From Ornatilinea apprima (GTDB lineage: Bacteria; Chloroflexota; Anaerolineae; Anaerolineales; Anaerolineaceae), in the NCBI RefSeq assembly GCF_001306115.1, contig NZ_LGCL01000021.1, positions 99,015 to 163,014 of the forward strand: DNA of 64,000 bases, read 5' to 3'. Shown in pieces: positions 1 through 9,688 of the stretch; the first letter of the stretch is position 1; the number at the start of each line of letters is the position of its first letter. A program made the translations under genes and the position numbers. A model generated the notes under the pieces. The model saw only the letters and a list, made by a program, of their open reading frames with translations. It was not told the origin of the DNA and made no database searches.

Positions 1-1752
1 CCCGCCATGCTGCTGGCGTTTCTCACTTTTGGCGGGAATAGCTTCACATTGATTAATCTGGTTCTGTGGGGTGTGGCGATTTATGGCATGCTGCTGGCGT
101 TTTGGGAACCGCAGAAAAACGGTTTTCGGCTTTGGCCGGAGAAAATAAAAGGCTGGTTTGCGCAGCCGGTGGTGAGTCTGCGTTTTTCGGCCTGGGGTGT
201 GCTACTGTTGGTGGTCATCGGTGTGGTGATCTTCTTCCGAGCTGGAAATTTGGAAGGCATCCCCGGAGACCCTTTCAGCGACCATGCCGAGAAACTGCTT
301 GATGTGAGCACAATTTTGCAGGGTGAATTCCCGATTTTCTTTCCGCGAAATACCGGCCGTGAGGCCATTCAAATGTATCTGACGGCCCTGGTTTCGATTG
401 TTTTTGGCACCGGGTTATCCTTTATGAGCTTGAAAATCGGCACCGTGCTGATTGGCCTGTTCACTCTGCCTTATATGTACTTGCTTGGCAAGGAACTGGG
501 CGGGCGCTGGGTGGGGCTGCTGGCGCTGCTGCTGGCGGGAGTATCGTATTGGGGAAATGTTATCGCGCGGATTGGGCTGCGCTTTCCGCTATATCCGGCT
601 TTTACCGCGCCAACTCTTTATTATCTCATTCGCGGATTACGCCGCCAGAACCGCAACGATTTGATTCTGGCCGGCATTTTCCTGGGGTTGGGTTTGCATG
701 GTTACAGCCCAATGCGGATTGTGCCGTTTGTGGTTTTAGCGGCGTTTGGCATTTACCTGATTCACCGGGTTTCTCTTGGCAGAAAAGTCGAGGTGTTAGG
801 CGGGCTGGTTTTGCTGGCATTTTTTGCCATGATGATCTTCCTACCCTTGATGCGCTATGCTATTGACCAGCCTAATGATTTTAGCTATCGGGCGTTAACG
901 AGGCTTAGCAGTGTCGAAAGGGCGCTGCCAGGCTCGCCGGCGGTGATCTTCCTGGATAATCTCTGGAAGTCGCTGGTGATGCCCTTCTGGAAAAATGGCA
1001 ATATCTGGGTGCATTCTGTCACCGGCCGTCCCGCGCTGGATGTGGTTTCGGCGATGTTTTTCTTCATGGGTTTAGTGATGCTGGTGGTGCGGTATCTGCG
1101 CCAGCGCGATTGGCTGGACCTGTTTTTGCTGGTATCCATTCCTATTTTGATGATGCCTTCAATCCTTTCGCTGGCGTTCCCGGACGAGAACCCTTCGCTG
1201 AACCGTTCGGGCGGGGCGTATGTGGTGATCTTTTTAATCACGGCGATGGCCGTGTACGCGTTCTTTAAGGCTGCCTGGATGAAAGCGCGGGGTCGGCTGG
1301 CAAAGAGCTCGCTGGCAGTGCTCGGGGTGCTGTTGTTGGGAATGCTGCTCAGCCAGAATTACGACTTGGTTTTTGAACAGTTTAAGCGGCAGTTTGATCT
1401 CAATTCTTTGAACACAACGGAGATCGGCGAGACCATTCGAGATTATGCCAGCTCTGTCGGCAGCGCAGACAGCGCGTATGTGGTGCCATACCCGCATTGG
1501 GTGGATACGCGCCTGGTCGGGATCAATGCCGGGTATCCCGAGAAAGATTATGCCCTCTGGCCGGAGGATTTTGAGATGACTCTGGGACAAATGGGGACAA
1601 AACTGTTTGTTTTGAAACCGGAAGATACACAGGCGCTAGAGCAGCTTAAGACGCTGTATCCGCAAGGGGTGGTCAGCCGCAAAGAATCGATCTATGAAGG
1701 AAAAGACTACCTGCTTTTCCTGGTTGCCGGACAGGCTCCGATTGTACAATAA
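1..1752 (+). CDS. GT39-family (ArnT/PMT-like) membrane glycosyltransferase, 5' end probably outside window
   Basis: Polytopic membrane protein with about ten hydrophobic segments and a short C-terminal soluble tail (from about residue 455). The segment GDPFSDHAEKLLDV near residue 85 has the acidic-residue layout of the first extracytoplasmic loop in GT39 (PMT_2) transferases, which move a sugar from a polyprenyl-phosphate donor on the outer membrane face. The frame is open to the window edge. The first Met is at 7, but the opening residues already look like a later membrane helix, so the gene very probably begins upstream. It lies 40 bases before a GT39+YYY fusion gene on the same strand. The family call is reasonably firm; donor and acceptor cannot be read from sequence. 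Confidence 0.75.
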   Translation, partial: PAMLLAFLTFGGNSFTLINLVLWGVAIYGMLLAFWEPQKNGFRLWPEKIKGWFAQPVVSLRFSAWGVLLLVVIGVVIFFRAGNLEGIPGDPFSDHAEKLLDVSTILQGEFPIFFPRNTGREAIQMYLTALVSIVFGTGLSFMSLKIGTVLIGLFTLPYMYLLGKELGGRWVGLLALLLAGVSYWGNVIARIGLRFPLYPAFTAPTLYYLIRGLRRQNRNDLILAGIFLGLGLHGYSPMRIVPFVVLAAFGIYLIHRVSLGRKVEVLGGLVLLAFFAMMIFLPLMRYAIDQPNDFSYRALTRLSSVERALPGSPAVIFLDNLWKSLVMPFWKNGNIWVHSVTGRPALDVVSAMFFFMGLVMLVVRYLRQRDWLDLFLLVSIPILMMPSILSLAFPDENPSLNRSGGAYVVIFLITAMAVYAFFKAAWMKARGRLAKSSLAVLGVLLLGMLLSQNYDLVFEQFKRQFDLNSLNTTEIGETIRDYASSVGSADSAYVVPYPHWVDTRLVGINAGYPEKDYALWPEDFEMTLGQMGTKLFVLKPEDTQALEQLKTLYPQGVVSRKESIYEGKDYLLFLVAGQAPIVQ

Positions 1753-1778
1753 AGACATTGCTCAATAAGGTTCGCGAT

Positions 1779-1784
1779 TAAAAT
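1779..1784 (+). promoter_or_regulatory. possible -10 box (TAAAAT) 8 nt before the start codon
   Basis: TAAAAT ends 8 nt before the ATG at 1793 and no Shine-Dalgarno sequence is visible there. This resembles the -10-to-start spacing of several other genes in this window, but no convincing -35 is seen, and the gene could also be read through from upstream. Confidence 0.3.
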
Positions 1785-1792
1785 CAATAACT

Positions 1793-4700
1793 ATGGACGA
1801 ATCCGTTACCCCAATCCATCAAGAGGCGGCAGAAGCGCCTCAGCACTCTGCCCGGCTTCCGTGGTACGCGCCTGTGATCTTAATCGGCGTTCTGCTCATG
1901 GCGGCGTATTTCCGCTTTACCGGTTTGAATTGGGACGATGTTTACCATCTTCACCCTGATGAGCGCTTCCTGACGATGGTGGAGACGTCCATCGCGCCGG
2001 TGAATAATCTCTGGGATTACTTCAATACCACCACCTCTAGCCTGAATCCCAACAACAACGGGTACACGTTCTATGTGTATGGCACGCTGCCCCTGTTCAT
2101 TGTGCGCTATGTGGCCGAGTGGGTTGGGCAAACGGGCTACAACGAAGTTCACCTGGTTGGACGGGCGTTGTCGGGCCTGGCAGATGTGTTGACTGTTTTG
2201 CTGGTATTTGCGATAGCGTTCCGGCTTTTTAAGCACTATCGGTTGGCGCTGTTGGCGGCGGCTTTTTCCGCGGCGGCTGTGATGCAGATTCAGTTATCGC
2301 ATTATTTCACGGTTGATAATTTCGCCAATTTCTTTGTGTATCTGGCTTTTTATTTCGCTGTGGAGCTGCTCGCGCGCGATGAACAACCTCAATCCGCCCC
2401 GCCGCCCAGCGAGCAGACCATGCAAACCCTGCTGACCCGCGCTGGTGAAAACCTGGGAATTTATGTTTTGTTTGGTTTGGGGCTGGGAATGGCAACTGCC
2501 TCGAAGGTCAGCGCGGCGCCGATTGCAATGTTGCTGCCGATGGCCGCTTTTATCCGCTGGGTTAGCGTGCCCCAGGAAGACCGGGAGTGGATGGCAGCGG
2601 TTTTGTTCCGCAATCTGGTAGTCGCGGCGGCTGTTAGCCTGCTTACGTTTCGTGTTTTCCAGCCCTATGCTTTTAATGGCTTGTTCAGTCTGAATCCGGC
2701 GTGGTTATCGAGTTTGAAAGAACTTTCAGCGATGTCCACAGGTGATGTCGACTTTCCGCCTGCTTTGCAGTGGGCGCGGCGCCCGCTGACTTTTTCTTTC
2801 ACTAACATGGTGCGCTTTGGTCTGGGCTATCCGCTGGGGATTCTGGCGTGGAGCGCCTTTTTATGGATGGGCTGGAAGATGCTGCGCGGCGAATGGAAGA
2901 AGTATCTGCTGCCGTGGGGTTGGACCGCGTTTTACTTTACCTGGCAGTCAGTTAATTTTACCCGCAGCATGCGCTACCAGATTCATGTTTACCCCGCGCT
3001 GGCGATGATTGCCGCTTGGGCGGTGCTTGCTCTCTGGGAGCACCGCACTGAAGCGTCCGGCTGGCTGGGAAAGAACTGGCGAAAAATGCTGGCGGCTGCC
3101 GCCGGCGTGGGAGTGCTGGCCGGCACGGTTGTGTGGGCCTTTATGTTCACGCGCATTTACACGCGGCCGGTCACGCGGGTTGAAGCCAGCCAGTGGATTT
3201 ACCAAAACGTACCGGCGCCGATTAATGTGCGCATCCATACCGGCGATCAAGTCTACAATCACCCGCAGCCATTTCGAGCCGGTTTGGCGGTTACGTACGA
3301 GCAGCCGTATCGTTACCAGTATATTCCTCAGGAAGACGGGCAGCTTGTGCAGGTGCGGTTACCGCATGTGTTGGGAACCGGTGTGAACTTTGCCGACCAA
3401 ACCCTTGTGCTCACCATCCGCGGTGACCGCGAAGCGGAGTTCCCGCTGGCGGTGGGGCAGGTGAGCGGCGCTTTTCCGGCGGCGAGCGACCCGCGCGGAG
3501 ATGAAAGCCTGGTGCTTTTTGACGTTCCTGTGGAGGCGAGAGCCGGGCAGCCGTTGTATATCGAAATTCGGCCAGGCGTTGAGGGGGGCAGCTTTCAGCT
3601 GGCGGGTGCCATTCAAATGGGCATCATCAGGGTTAATGGCGAGCTGGTCGAAGAAGCTCTGCCCGAAGCGGTTGCGGCTTTACTCCCCGGCGACCGGTAC
3701 TCGATCCGGCTTACCAATCACCCGGCCGGGCTGCTCGAAGAGATTTCCATTCCCCATATTGTGGATTGGGAAGGCCAAACGGGTGAAAAGACGCTGCGCA
3801 TTGATTTGATGAACGATGAACCCGAACAGGGATTGTATGGCTCGGCCGAGGTTACCAGCACCTTTACGGCTGGCGCGGATGCCCGCGGTGAAGGATACAT
3901 CTTCCGCTTTGACCCGCCGATTGCGCTTCAACAAGAGAAAACGTATGTGCTTTCCCTCCATTTTGAAACTGGAGCAGGGCGACTGGCGCTGTATGGCAGC
4001 AAGCATGTCAACGAATCTTCCTGGGATGATGCGATTCCGATCAGTCTGAATGATTACAATCCCTACGATTATTACATGGGACTGTACCGCACCGATTTGA
4101 ATTTTGAGATGTATTGGGATGACAACGCCGAAAAGCTGCAGCGCTTTTTGACCAATCTCGATCAGGCGGACTACATTTTCATCACCTCCAACCGGCAGTG
4201 GGGCACGACCACGCGCGTGCCAGAGCGATACCCTTTGACCACAGAGTATTACCGGCAGTTAATCGGCTGCCCGGTGGATAAAGAGATCACCTGGTGCTAC
4301 AGCGTGGCCGAGCCGGGCATGTTTAGTGGCAACCTGGGGTTCGAGCTGGTCAAAATATCGCAATCGAACCCGAACCTGGGCAGCTTTGAAGTGAACACGC
4401 AGTTTGCCGAAGAAGCCTTCACGGTTTACGATCATCCCAAGGTGCTGATCTTTAAGAAAACCGCCGGCTACTCGCCCGCGCATGTGCGGGAGATTCTGGG
4501 GCGGGTGGACTTATCCAAAGTGGTGCGGCTAACCCCGGCCCAGGCCAAAGATTACCCTGGCGATCTCACTTTGCCTGCGGCTCGTTTGGCGCAGCAACGC
4601 AGCGGCGGTACCTGGTCAGAGCTGTTTGACCGCGATTCCTGGATCAACGCCTGGCCAGTGGTGACGGTTGTGGTCTGGTATGTTTTCATCGCGCTGCTGG

Positions 4701-7063
4701 GTTGGATGGTGTACCCGTTGACGCGGCTGGCCTTTGGTGGATTGGTTGATAAAGGTTATCCGGCTGCGCGCCTGGTTGGGCTGGTGCTGTTTGCTCTGCT
4801 AGCCTGGTGGGCCGGTTCGATGGGCTGGGCGGTTACCCGCGGCACGTTGATCGCTTGCCTGGCTGTGCTGGCGTCGGGCAATCTGGCGCTGTTCTGGTGG
4901 AAGAAGGATGAAATTCTGGCCGAAGTGCGTGGAAAGGGCCGCTATTGGCTGACCGTCGAGCTGGTCGCCGCGGGATTCTTCCTGTTCTTCCTGCTGATTC
5001 GTCTGGGCAACCCCGATTTGTGGCACCCCTATAAAGGTGGGGAAAAGCCGATGGACTTTTCCTATTTCAACGCGGTGATTAAGAGCGCGACGTTCCCGCC
5101 CTATGATCCGTGGTTTTCGGGCGGGTATATCAACTATTATTATTACGGATTTGTGCTGGCAGGAATGCCGGTGAAGCTGCTGGGGATAGTCCCTTCAGTG
5201 GCCTATAACCTGCTGTTGCCCTCACTGTACAGTTTGCTGGCGTTGGCAGCCCTCAGCATTGGCTGGAACCTGGCTGTGCCGGGATCTGCGGATGAAGAAG
5301 AAGGCCACAAGCTGGAAAACGAGCGCAGGGGTCTGCTGGCGGGGTTGGGCACGGCGATTCTGCTGCAGGTGCTGGGTAACCTGGGCACCGTGCGGATGAT
5401 CTGGCAGTCTTTGCAGAAGATTGTGGCCCCCGGCGGCGCGATTGAAGGCGCCAACCCGATCCAACATCTGCTTTGGGGCGTGCAGGGTTTCTTCAAGTAT
5501 GCATCGGGTGTGCGGTTGCCGGTTGGACCGGGTGATTGGTATTGGATTCCCAGCCGGGTGATCCCTGGCGAGCCGATCACCGAGTTTCCCATGTTCACTT
5601 TTCTCTACGCGGATTTACACGCGCATTTGCTGGCATTGCCTCTGACCGCGCTGGCCGTGTTGTGGGCGATCTCGGTCTTCAAGCGGCAGTGGAAATGGGC
5701 TGATTGGGGTGAGTTGGCCGCCAGTCTGGCTCTGGGCGGCGCGGTGATTGGTGCACTGCGCCCGACGAATACCTGGGATTTCCCCACGTATTTGATCTTA
5801 GGAGTATTGGTTGTGGTGTATACCGCCCTGCGCTACGCCACGCCGGTACAACGGCTCTCCATTTTACCGGTTTTCTGGCAGCGGGCGGCGGTTGCCGCGC
5901 TCTCTGCCGGGTGTTTGGCGGCGGCGGCTTTTCTTTTCTACGCACCTTTCTCACATTGGTTTGGGCAGGCATACAATCAGGTGGAAATTTGGAAGGACGC
6001 GCGCACGCCGTTTGGTTCTTACTTTACCCATTGGGGATTATTCCTGGTGGTCATTTTTAGCTGGCTGTGGTGGGAAATTCGGGATTGGATGGATTCCACG
6101 CCGGCCACCGCGCTGCGCAAGATTTACCCTTACCGGGGATGGATCCAGGCTGGGTTTATCGTTCTTTTGGGCTTAATCATCGGGTCTTTTCTGTTGAAGG
6201 TGCAGATCGTCTGGCTGGCGCTGCCGATGGCTGTTTCGGCCGGCGTGCTGATGCTGCGCCCCCATTTAAGTGATGAAAAACGCTTTGTGTGTTTCGTGGT
6301 GGGAACAGCGCTGCTGCTGACCATGATGGTGGAATTGATCCGCCTTTCAGGCGACATTGGCAGAATGAATACGGTGTTCAAGTTCTATCTGCAAGCATGG
6401 ACCCTGCTTTCTGTCTCTGCCGGGGCGGCGTTTTTCTGGCTGCTGCCTGCTGTGCAAGAAAAATGGAAACCGGGCTGGCAAACCGCATGGCAAACCACGC
6501 TGACATTGTTGGCGGCGGGCGCGCTGCTCTTTCCGCTGTTTGGCGGTTTCGATAAAATCCGTGACCGGATGAGCAGCCTGGCCCCACACACTCTGGATGG
6601 GATGGATTACATGCCGTATTCAGAATACGCGGACAATGGCCAGACGATGCAGCTGGATGAAGATTATCGCGCGATCAGGTGGATGCAAGAAAATGTTGAG
6701 GGATCGCCGGTGATTCTCGAGGCGAATGTGCCTGAATATCGCTGGGGTAACCGATTTACCATTTACACCGGTCTACCTGGTGTTGTGGGTTGGAATTGGC
6801 ACCAGCGCCAGCAGCGGGCGATTACCCCTGGTGATTGGGTGTGGGAGCGGGTGAACCAGGTGGAGGCGTTCTACCTCTCCACCAGCCGTGAGGAAACGGA
6901 ACGCATTCTTGAAACCTACGATGTTCGTTATGTGGTGGTGGGGCAGCTTGAGCGCGTATTTTATTCCGGCCCCGGGTTGGAGAAATTCGGTCTTTGGGAA
7001 AATGACCTCTGGCAAAAGGTATACGAAGATGGCCAGACGGCCATATACCAGGTTTTGGACTAA
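1793..7063 (+). CDS. Giant membrane protein: N-terminal GT39-like domain fused to C-terminal Chlor_Arch_YYY (DUF2298) domain
   Basis: A 1756-residue protein. Residues about 20-450 form a GT39/PMT-like multispan unit, with LNWDDVYHLHPDERF near residue 45 resembling the GT39 first-loop acidic motif. Residues about 460-930 are mainly non-membrane and beta-rich. From about 950 to the end lies a second multispan unit of the YYY family: FPPYDPW, the YYYYG signature at residues 1115-1119, FTFLYADLHAHLL, RPTNTWDFP and GRMNTVFKFYLQAW. The C-terminal part aligns by eye with the whole of the next protein. The family has no established function; a role in polyprenol-linked sugar transfer or envelope glycans is inference from the fusion and the neighbours. 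The start has no Shine-Dalgarno sequence. Confidence 0.8.
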   Translation: MDESVTPIHQEAAEAPQHSARLPWYAPVILIGVLLMAAYFRFTGLNWDDVYHLHPDERFLTMVETSIAPVNNLWDYFNTTTSSLNPNNNGYTFYVYGTLPLFIVRYVAEWVGQTGYNEVHLVGRALSGLADVLTVLLVFAIAFRLFKHYRLALLAAAFSAAAVMQIQLSHYFTVDNFANFFVYLAFYFAVELLARDEQPQSAPPPSEQTMQTLLTRAGENLGIYVLFGLGLGMATASKVSAAPIAMLLPMAAFIRWVSVPQEDREWMAAVLFRNLVVAAAVSLLTFRVFQPYAFNGLFSLNPAWLSSLKELSAMSTGDVDFPPALQWARRPLTFSFTNMVRFGLGYPLGILAWSAFLWMGWKMLRGEWKKYLLPWGWTAFYFTWQSVNFTRSMRYQIHVYPALAMIAAWAVLALWEHRTEASGWLGKNWRKMLAAAAGVGVLAGTVVWAFMFTRIYTRPVTRVEASQWIYQNVPAPINVRIHTGDQVYNHPQPFRAGLAVTYEQPYRYQYIPQEDGQLVQVRLPHVLGTGVNFADQTLVLTIRGDREAEFPLAVGQVSGAFPAASDPRGDESLVLFDVPVEARAGQPLYIEIRPGVEGGSFQLAGAIQMGIIRVNGELVEEALPEAVAALLPGDRYSIRLTNHPAGLLEEISIPHIVDWEGQTGEKTLRIDLMNDEPEQGLYGSAEVTSTFTAGADARGEGYIFRFDPPIALQQEKTYVLSLHFETGAGRLALYGSKHVNESSWDDAIPISLNDYNPYDYYMGLYRTDLNFEMYWDDNAEKLQRFLTNLDQADYIFITSNRQWGTTTRVPERYPLTTEYYRQLIGCPVDKEITWCYSVAEPGMFSGNLGFELVKISQSNPNLGSFEVNTQFAEEAFTVYDHPKVLIFKKTAGYSPAHVREILGRVDLSKVVRLTPAQAKDYPGDLTLPAARLAQQRSGGTWSELFDRDSWINAWPVVTVVVWYVFIALLGWMVYPLTRLAFGGLVDKGYPAARLVGLVLFALLAWWAGSMGWAVTRGTLIACLAVLASGNLALFWWKKDEILAEVRGKGRYWLTVELVAAGFFLFFLLIRLGNPDLWHPYKGGEKPMDFSYFNAVIKSATFPPYDPWFSGGYINYYYYGFVLAGMPVKLLGIVPSVAYNLLLPSLYSLLALAALSIGWNLAVPGSADEEEGHKLENERRGLLAGLGTAILLQVLGNLGTVRMIWQSLQKIVAPGGAIEGANPIQHLLWGVQGFFKYASGVRLPVGPGDWYWIPSRVIPGEPITEFPMFTFLYADLHAHLLALPLTALAVLWAISVFKRQWKWADWGELAASLALGGAVIGALRPTNTWDFPTYLILGVLVVVYTALRYATPVQRLSILPVFWQRAAVAALSAGCLAAAAFLFYAPFSHWFGQAYNQVEIWKDARTPFGSYFTHWGLFLVVIFSWLWWEIRDWMDSTPATALRKIYPYRGWIQAGFIVLLGLIIGSFLLKVQIVWLALPMAVSAGVLMLRPHLSDEKRFVCFVVGTALLLTMMVELIRLSGDIGRMNTVFKFYLQAWTLLSVSAGAAFFWLLPAVQEKWKPGWQTAWQTTLTLLAAGALLFPLFGGFDKIRDRMSSLAPHTLDGMDYMPYSEYADNGQTMQLDEDYRAIRWMQENVEGSPVILEANVPEYRWGNRFTIYTGLPGVVGWNWHQRQQRAITPGDWVWERVNQVEAFYLSTSREETERILETYDVRYVVVGQLERVFYSGPGLEKFGLWENDLWQKVYEDGQTAIYQVLD

Positions 7064-7090
7064 TCGTAACGGCCATTTAATCGGAGAGAT

Positions 7091-9688
7091 ATGATTGCCT
7101 TCCTGAAATGGTATTTCTGGATAACAATGTTGGGGTTGCTGGGTCTGCCGGTGGTCGCCCGACTGTTTCCTTACTTGAAAGATAAAGGATACGCCTTTGC
7201 CCGCATTGCCGGCCTGCTGATGTGGAGTTTCGTCTACTGGCTGTTGGCGTCGTTAGGCGTATTGCAAAATGACGTGGGGGGGCAGTGGGTGGCGCTGCTT
7301 CTGCTGGCGGTGGCTGGGGTATGGAGCGCCCGCCAGATTGGCTGGAGTATGCTCTGGCATACGCTGCGCACGCAGTGGCGCACGGTTTTAGTGAGCGAAA
7401 TGTTGTTTCTGCTGGCTTTCGCGGGTATGGCTGCCTTACGCGCCACGGACCCGGTGATCTCTGGCACAGAAAAGCCGATGGAGCTGGCTTTCATCAATGC
7501 CATTCTGCGCTCCGAAAAATTCCCACCGCATGACCCGTGGCTGTCGGGTTACTCCATTTCTTATTACTACTTTGGCTACGTCATGTCCGCGATGCTGACG
7601 CGCATCACGGCCACGGCTTCTGGCATCGGCTTCAACCTGTCCATCGCGTTGTGGTTTGCACTCACGGCGCAGGGTGCGTTTGGAATTGTGTTTCACCTGC
7701 TGACTGCCCGCAGAGAAGAACGCGGCGAACCCAGGCGTGCCATTGCAACCGCGCTGCAAGCGCTACTGGCCCCGTTATTCGTTCTCGTGGTCAGCAACCT
7801 GGAAGGTTTTTTGGAAGTGCTGCACAGCGCGGGATGGTTTTGGAAACAAACCGAAAGCGGGGAATGGGTCTCTCCCTTTTGGACCTGGCTGAACATTCAG
7901 GAATTGGTGAATCCCCCGACCCCGCCCTTTACCGGTGTCCCCGAGCGGATAGGAGGAATCTGGTGGTGGCGGGCTTCGCGGGTATTGCAGGACTTTGATC
8001 TGGCGGGTAACAGCAAAGAGATTATCGATGAGTTCCCGTTTTTTACGTTTCTTTTGTCCGATTTGCACCCGCATTTACTTTCCATGCCGTTTGTGCTGCT
8101 TGGCGTCGCGGCAGCATTGAATCTGTATTACGGCCGCGAACAATATCTGCCGAAAGGGCAGAATATTTTCGCCTGGCTGCGCGATTTTGTGTCTGGCACC
8201 AACCAGCCGCTGCGCGAGACGTTTCTGGTCAAGCGGCTGTCACACCTGGAGTTCTGGTTTTCGGCGCTTATTTTAGGCTCTCTGGCGTTCTTGAACACCT
8301 GGGACTTCCCGATCTATGTGGGTATCTACAGCCTGGCGATTGGGTTGGTGTTGTATGAGCGGAACGGCTGGAACCGGGAGTTGATCTGGAAGTTTCTTGA
8401 GTCCGGTGTGGTGATGGGGATTACCGCCATTCTCTTTTACTTTCCGTTTTATGTGGGATTCTCTTCCCAAGCCGGTGGCTTCCTGCCCAGCCTGTCTTTC
8501 TACACGCGCGGGGTCTTCTTCTGGGTGATGTTCCTGCCCTTGTTGGTGCCCATTTTTATCTGGGCCTGGATGCATTGGCACTCCGGCGCGCGCCCGGGGG
8601 CGTTGAAGAACGGGTTAAAATTCAGCGGGTTTGTGGTTGGGGGACTGTGGTTGTTTTCGTTCTTGATCAGTTTTTTGATTTTAACCCTTACAGCGGCTGG
8701 CAGCCTGCTGGCGGGAGGAGAAGGCCGCGTGGCCGCATGGATGGGCGAATTGAGCGCGTTGGGCGGGCTGTTTGCTGGCCTGCATGGCAGCGCGGAGAGT
8801 GGTTATCTATTGCTTTCCTCTTTCGCGCGGCGGCTGGCCCAGCCGGGGACCTGGATTACATTGTTTGGTTTTCTGGCCCTGGTTTGGGGCGGGCTGTTCT
8901 GCCTTCGGGGAGAGCCGGGTGTGGAACTGCGTCCACAGCCGAAGAGCGCCGGGTTTGTGCTGCTGCTGGCCTTGATGGGGGCCGGACTGACCCTGGTTCC
9001 AGAGTTTATTTATCTGCGCGACCAATTTGGCTGGCGCATGAACACGATTTTTAAGTTCTACTACCAGGCATGGATCGTATGGGGTCTGGCGGCAGCTTAC
9101 GCGACAATCATAGCCAGCGAGGAGCTAAAGCGAGGTTGGCGGTTCGCCTTCCAGGTGCTCTCTGTGGTAGTGATCTTTATGGGTTTAAGCTATCCTTATT
9201 TTGGTGTCTATCAAAAGTTTCGAGGGCTTCCATCCCTATCGGCCCTAAACCTGGATGGGACGGCGTATATCGAAGAATACAACCCTGATGAAGCCGAAGC
9301 GATTGCTTGGCTGCGGCAGGCACCGGTGGGGGCGCTGGCTGAAGCGGTGGGCGGCAGCTATACCGGCTATGCGCGGATTGCCACACACACCGGGCAGCCC
9401 AATGTTTTGGGTTGGCCTGGCCATGAAAGCCAATGGCGGGGCGGCAGCGCAGAAATGGGCACGCGCCAGTCGGATATCATCACCTTATATGAGACCAATT
9501 CGTGGGAAGCGGCGCGGGAGATTATTGACCGCTATGACATCCGCTATATTTATATTGGCGGCCTGGAATGGCAAACCTACCGGGTGAATGTGGACAAATT
9601 TCAAGGCAATCTGGCCAAAGTATTTGAAAATGAAACGGTTATGATTTTCGCGGTATCGGGGCCAGAGGCGGTGAGCAATGCGAAATAA
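7091..9688 (+). CDS. Chlor_Arch_YYY (DUF2298) family membrane protein
   Basis: An 865-residue, strongly hydrophobic protein that forms a single YYY-type unit, the size expected for the single-domain class of this family. It has FPPHDPWLSG followed by YYYFG at residues 158-162, FTFLLSDLHPHLL, FLNTWDFP, WRMNTIFKFYYQAW and a soluble tail ending with YDIRYIYIGG. Each of these motifs has a counterpart in the C-terminal half of the preceding fusion protein, so the two are tandem paralogues. GGAGAG lies just upstream of the ATG. The gene overlaps the next one by 11 bases, which suggests translational coupling. Function is unknown; involvement in lipid-linked glycan assembly is inferred from the flanking GT39-like genes. 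Confidence 0.8.
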   Translation: MIAFLKWYFWITMLGLLGLPVVARLFPYLKDKGYAFARIAGLLMWSFVYWLLASLGVLQNDVGGQWVALLLLAVAGVWSARQIGWSMLWHTLRTQWRTVLVSEMLFLLAFAGMAALRATDPVISGTEKPMELAFINAILRSEKFPPHDPWLSGYSISYYYFGYVMSAMLTRITATASGIGFNLSIALWFALTAQGAFGIVFHLLTARREERGEPRRAIATALQALLAPLFVLVVSNLEGFLEVLHSAGWFWKQTESGEWVSPFWTWLNIQELVNPPTPPFTGVPERIGGIWWWRASRVLQDFDLAGNSKEIIDEFPFFTFLLSDLHPHLLSMPFVLLGVAAALNLYYGREQYLPKGQNIFAWLRDFVSGTNQPLRETFLVKRLSHLEFWFSALILGSLAFLNTWDFPIYVGIYSLAIGLVLYERNGWNRELIWKFLESGVVMGITAILFYFPFYVGFSSQAGGFLPSLSFYTRGVFFWVMFLPLLVPIFIWAWMHWHSGARPGALKNGLKFSGFVVGGLWLFSFLISFLILTLTAAGSLLAGGEGRVAAWMGELSALGGLFAGLHGSAESGYLLLSSFARRLAQPGTWITLFGFLALVWGGLFCLRGEPGVELRPQPKSAGFVLLLALMGAGLTLVPEFIYLRDQFGWRMNTIFKFYYQAWIVWGLAAAYATIIASEELKRGWRFAFQVLSVVVIFMGLSYPYFGVYQKFRGLPSLSALNLDGTAYIEEYNPDEAEAIAWLRQAPVGALAEAVGGSYTGYARIATHTGQPNVLGWPGHESQWRGGSAEMGTRQSDIITLYETNSWEAAREIIDRYDIRYIYIGGLEWQTYRVNVDKFQGNLAKVFENETVMIFAVSGPEAVSNAK

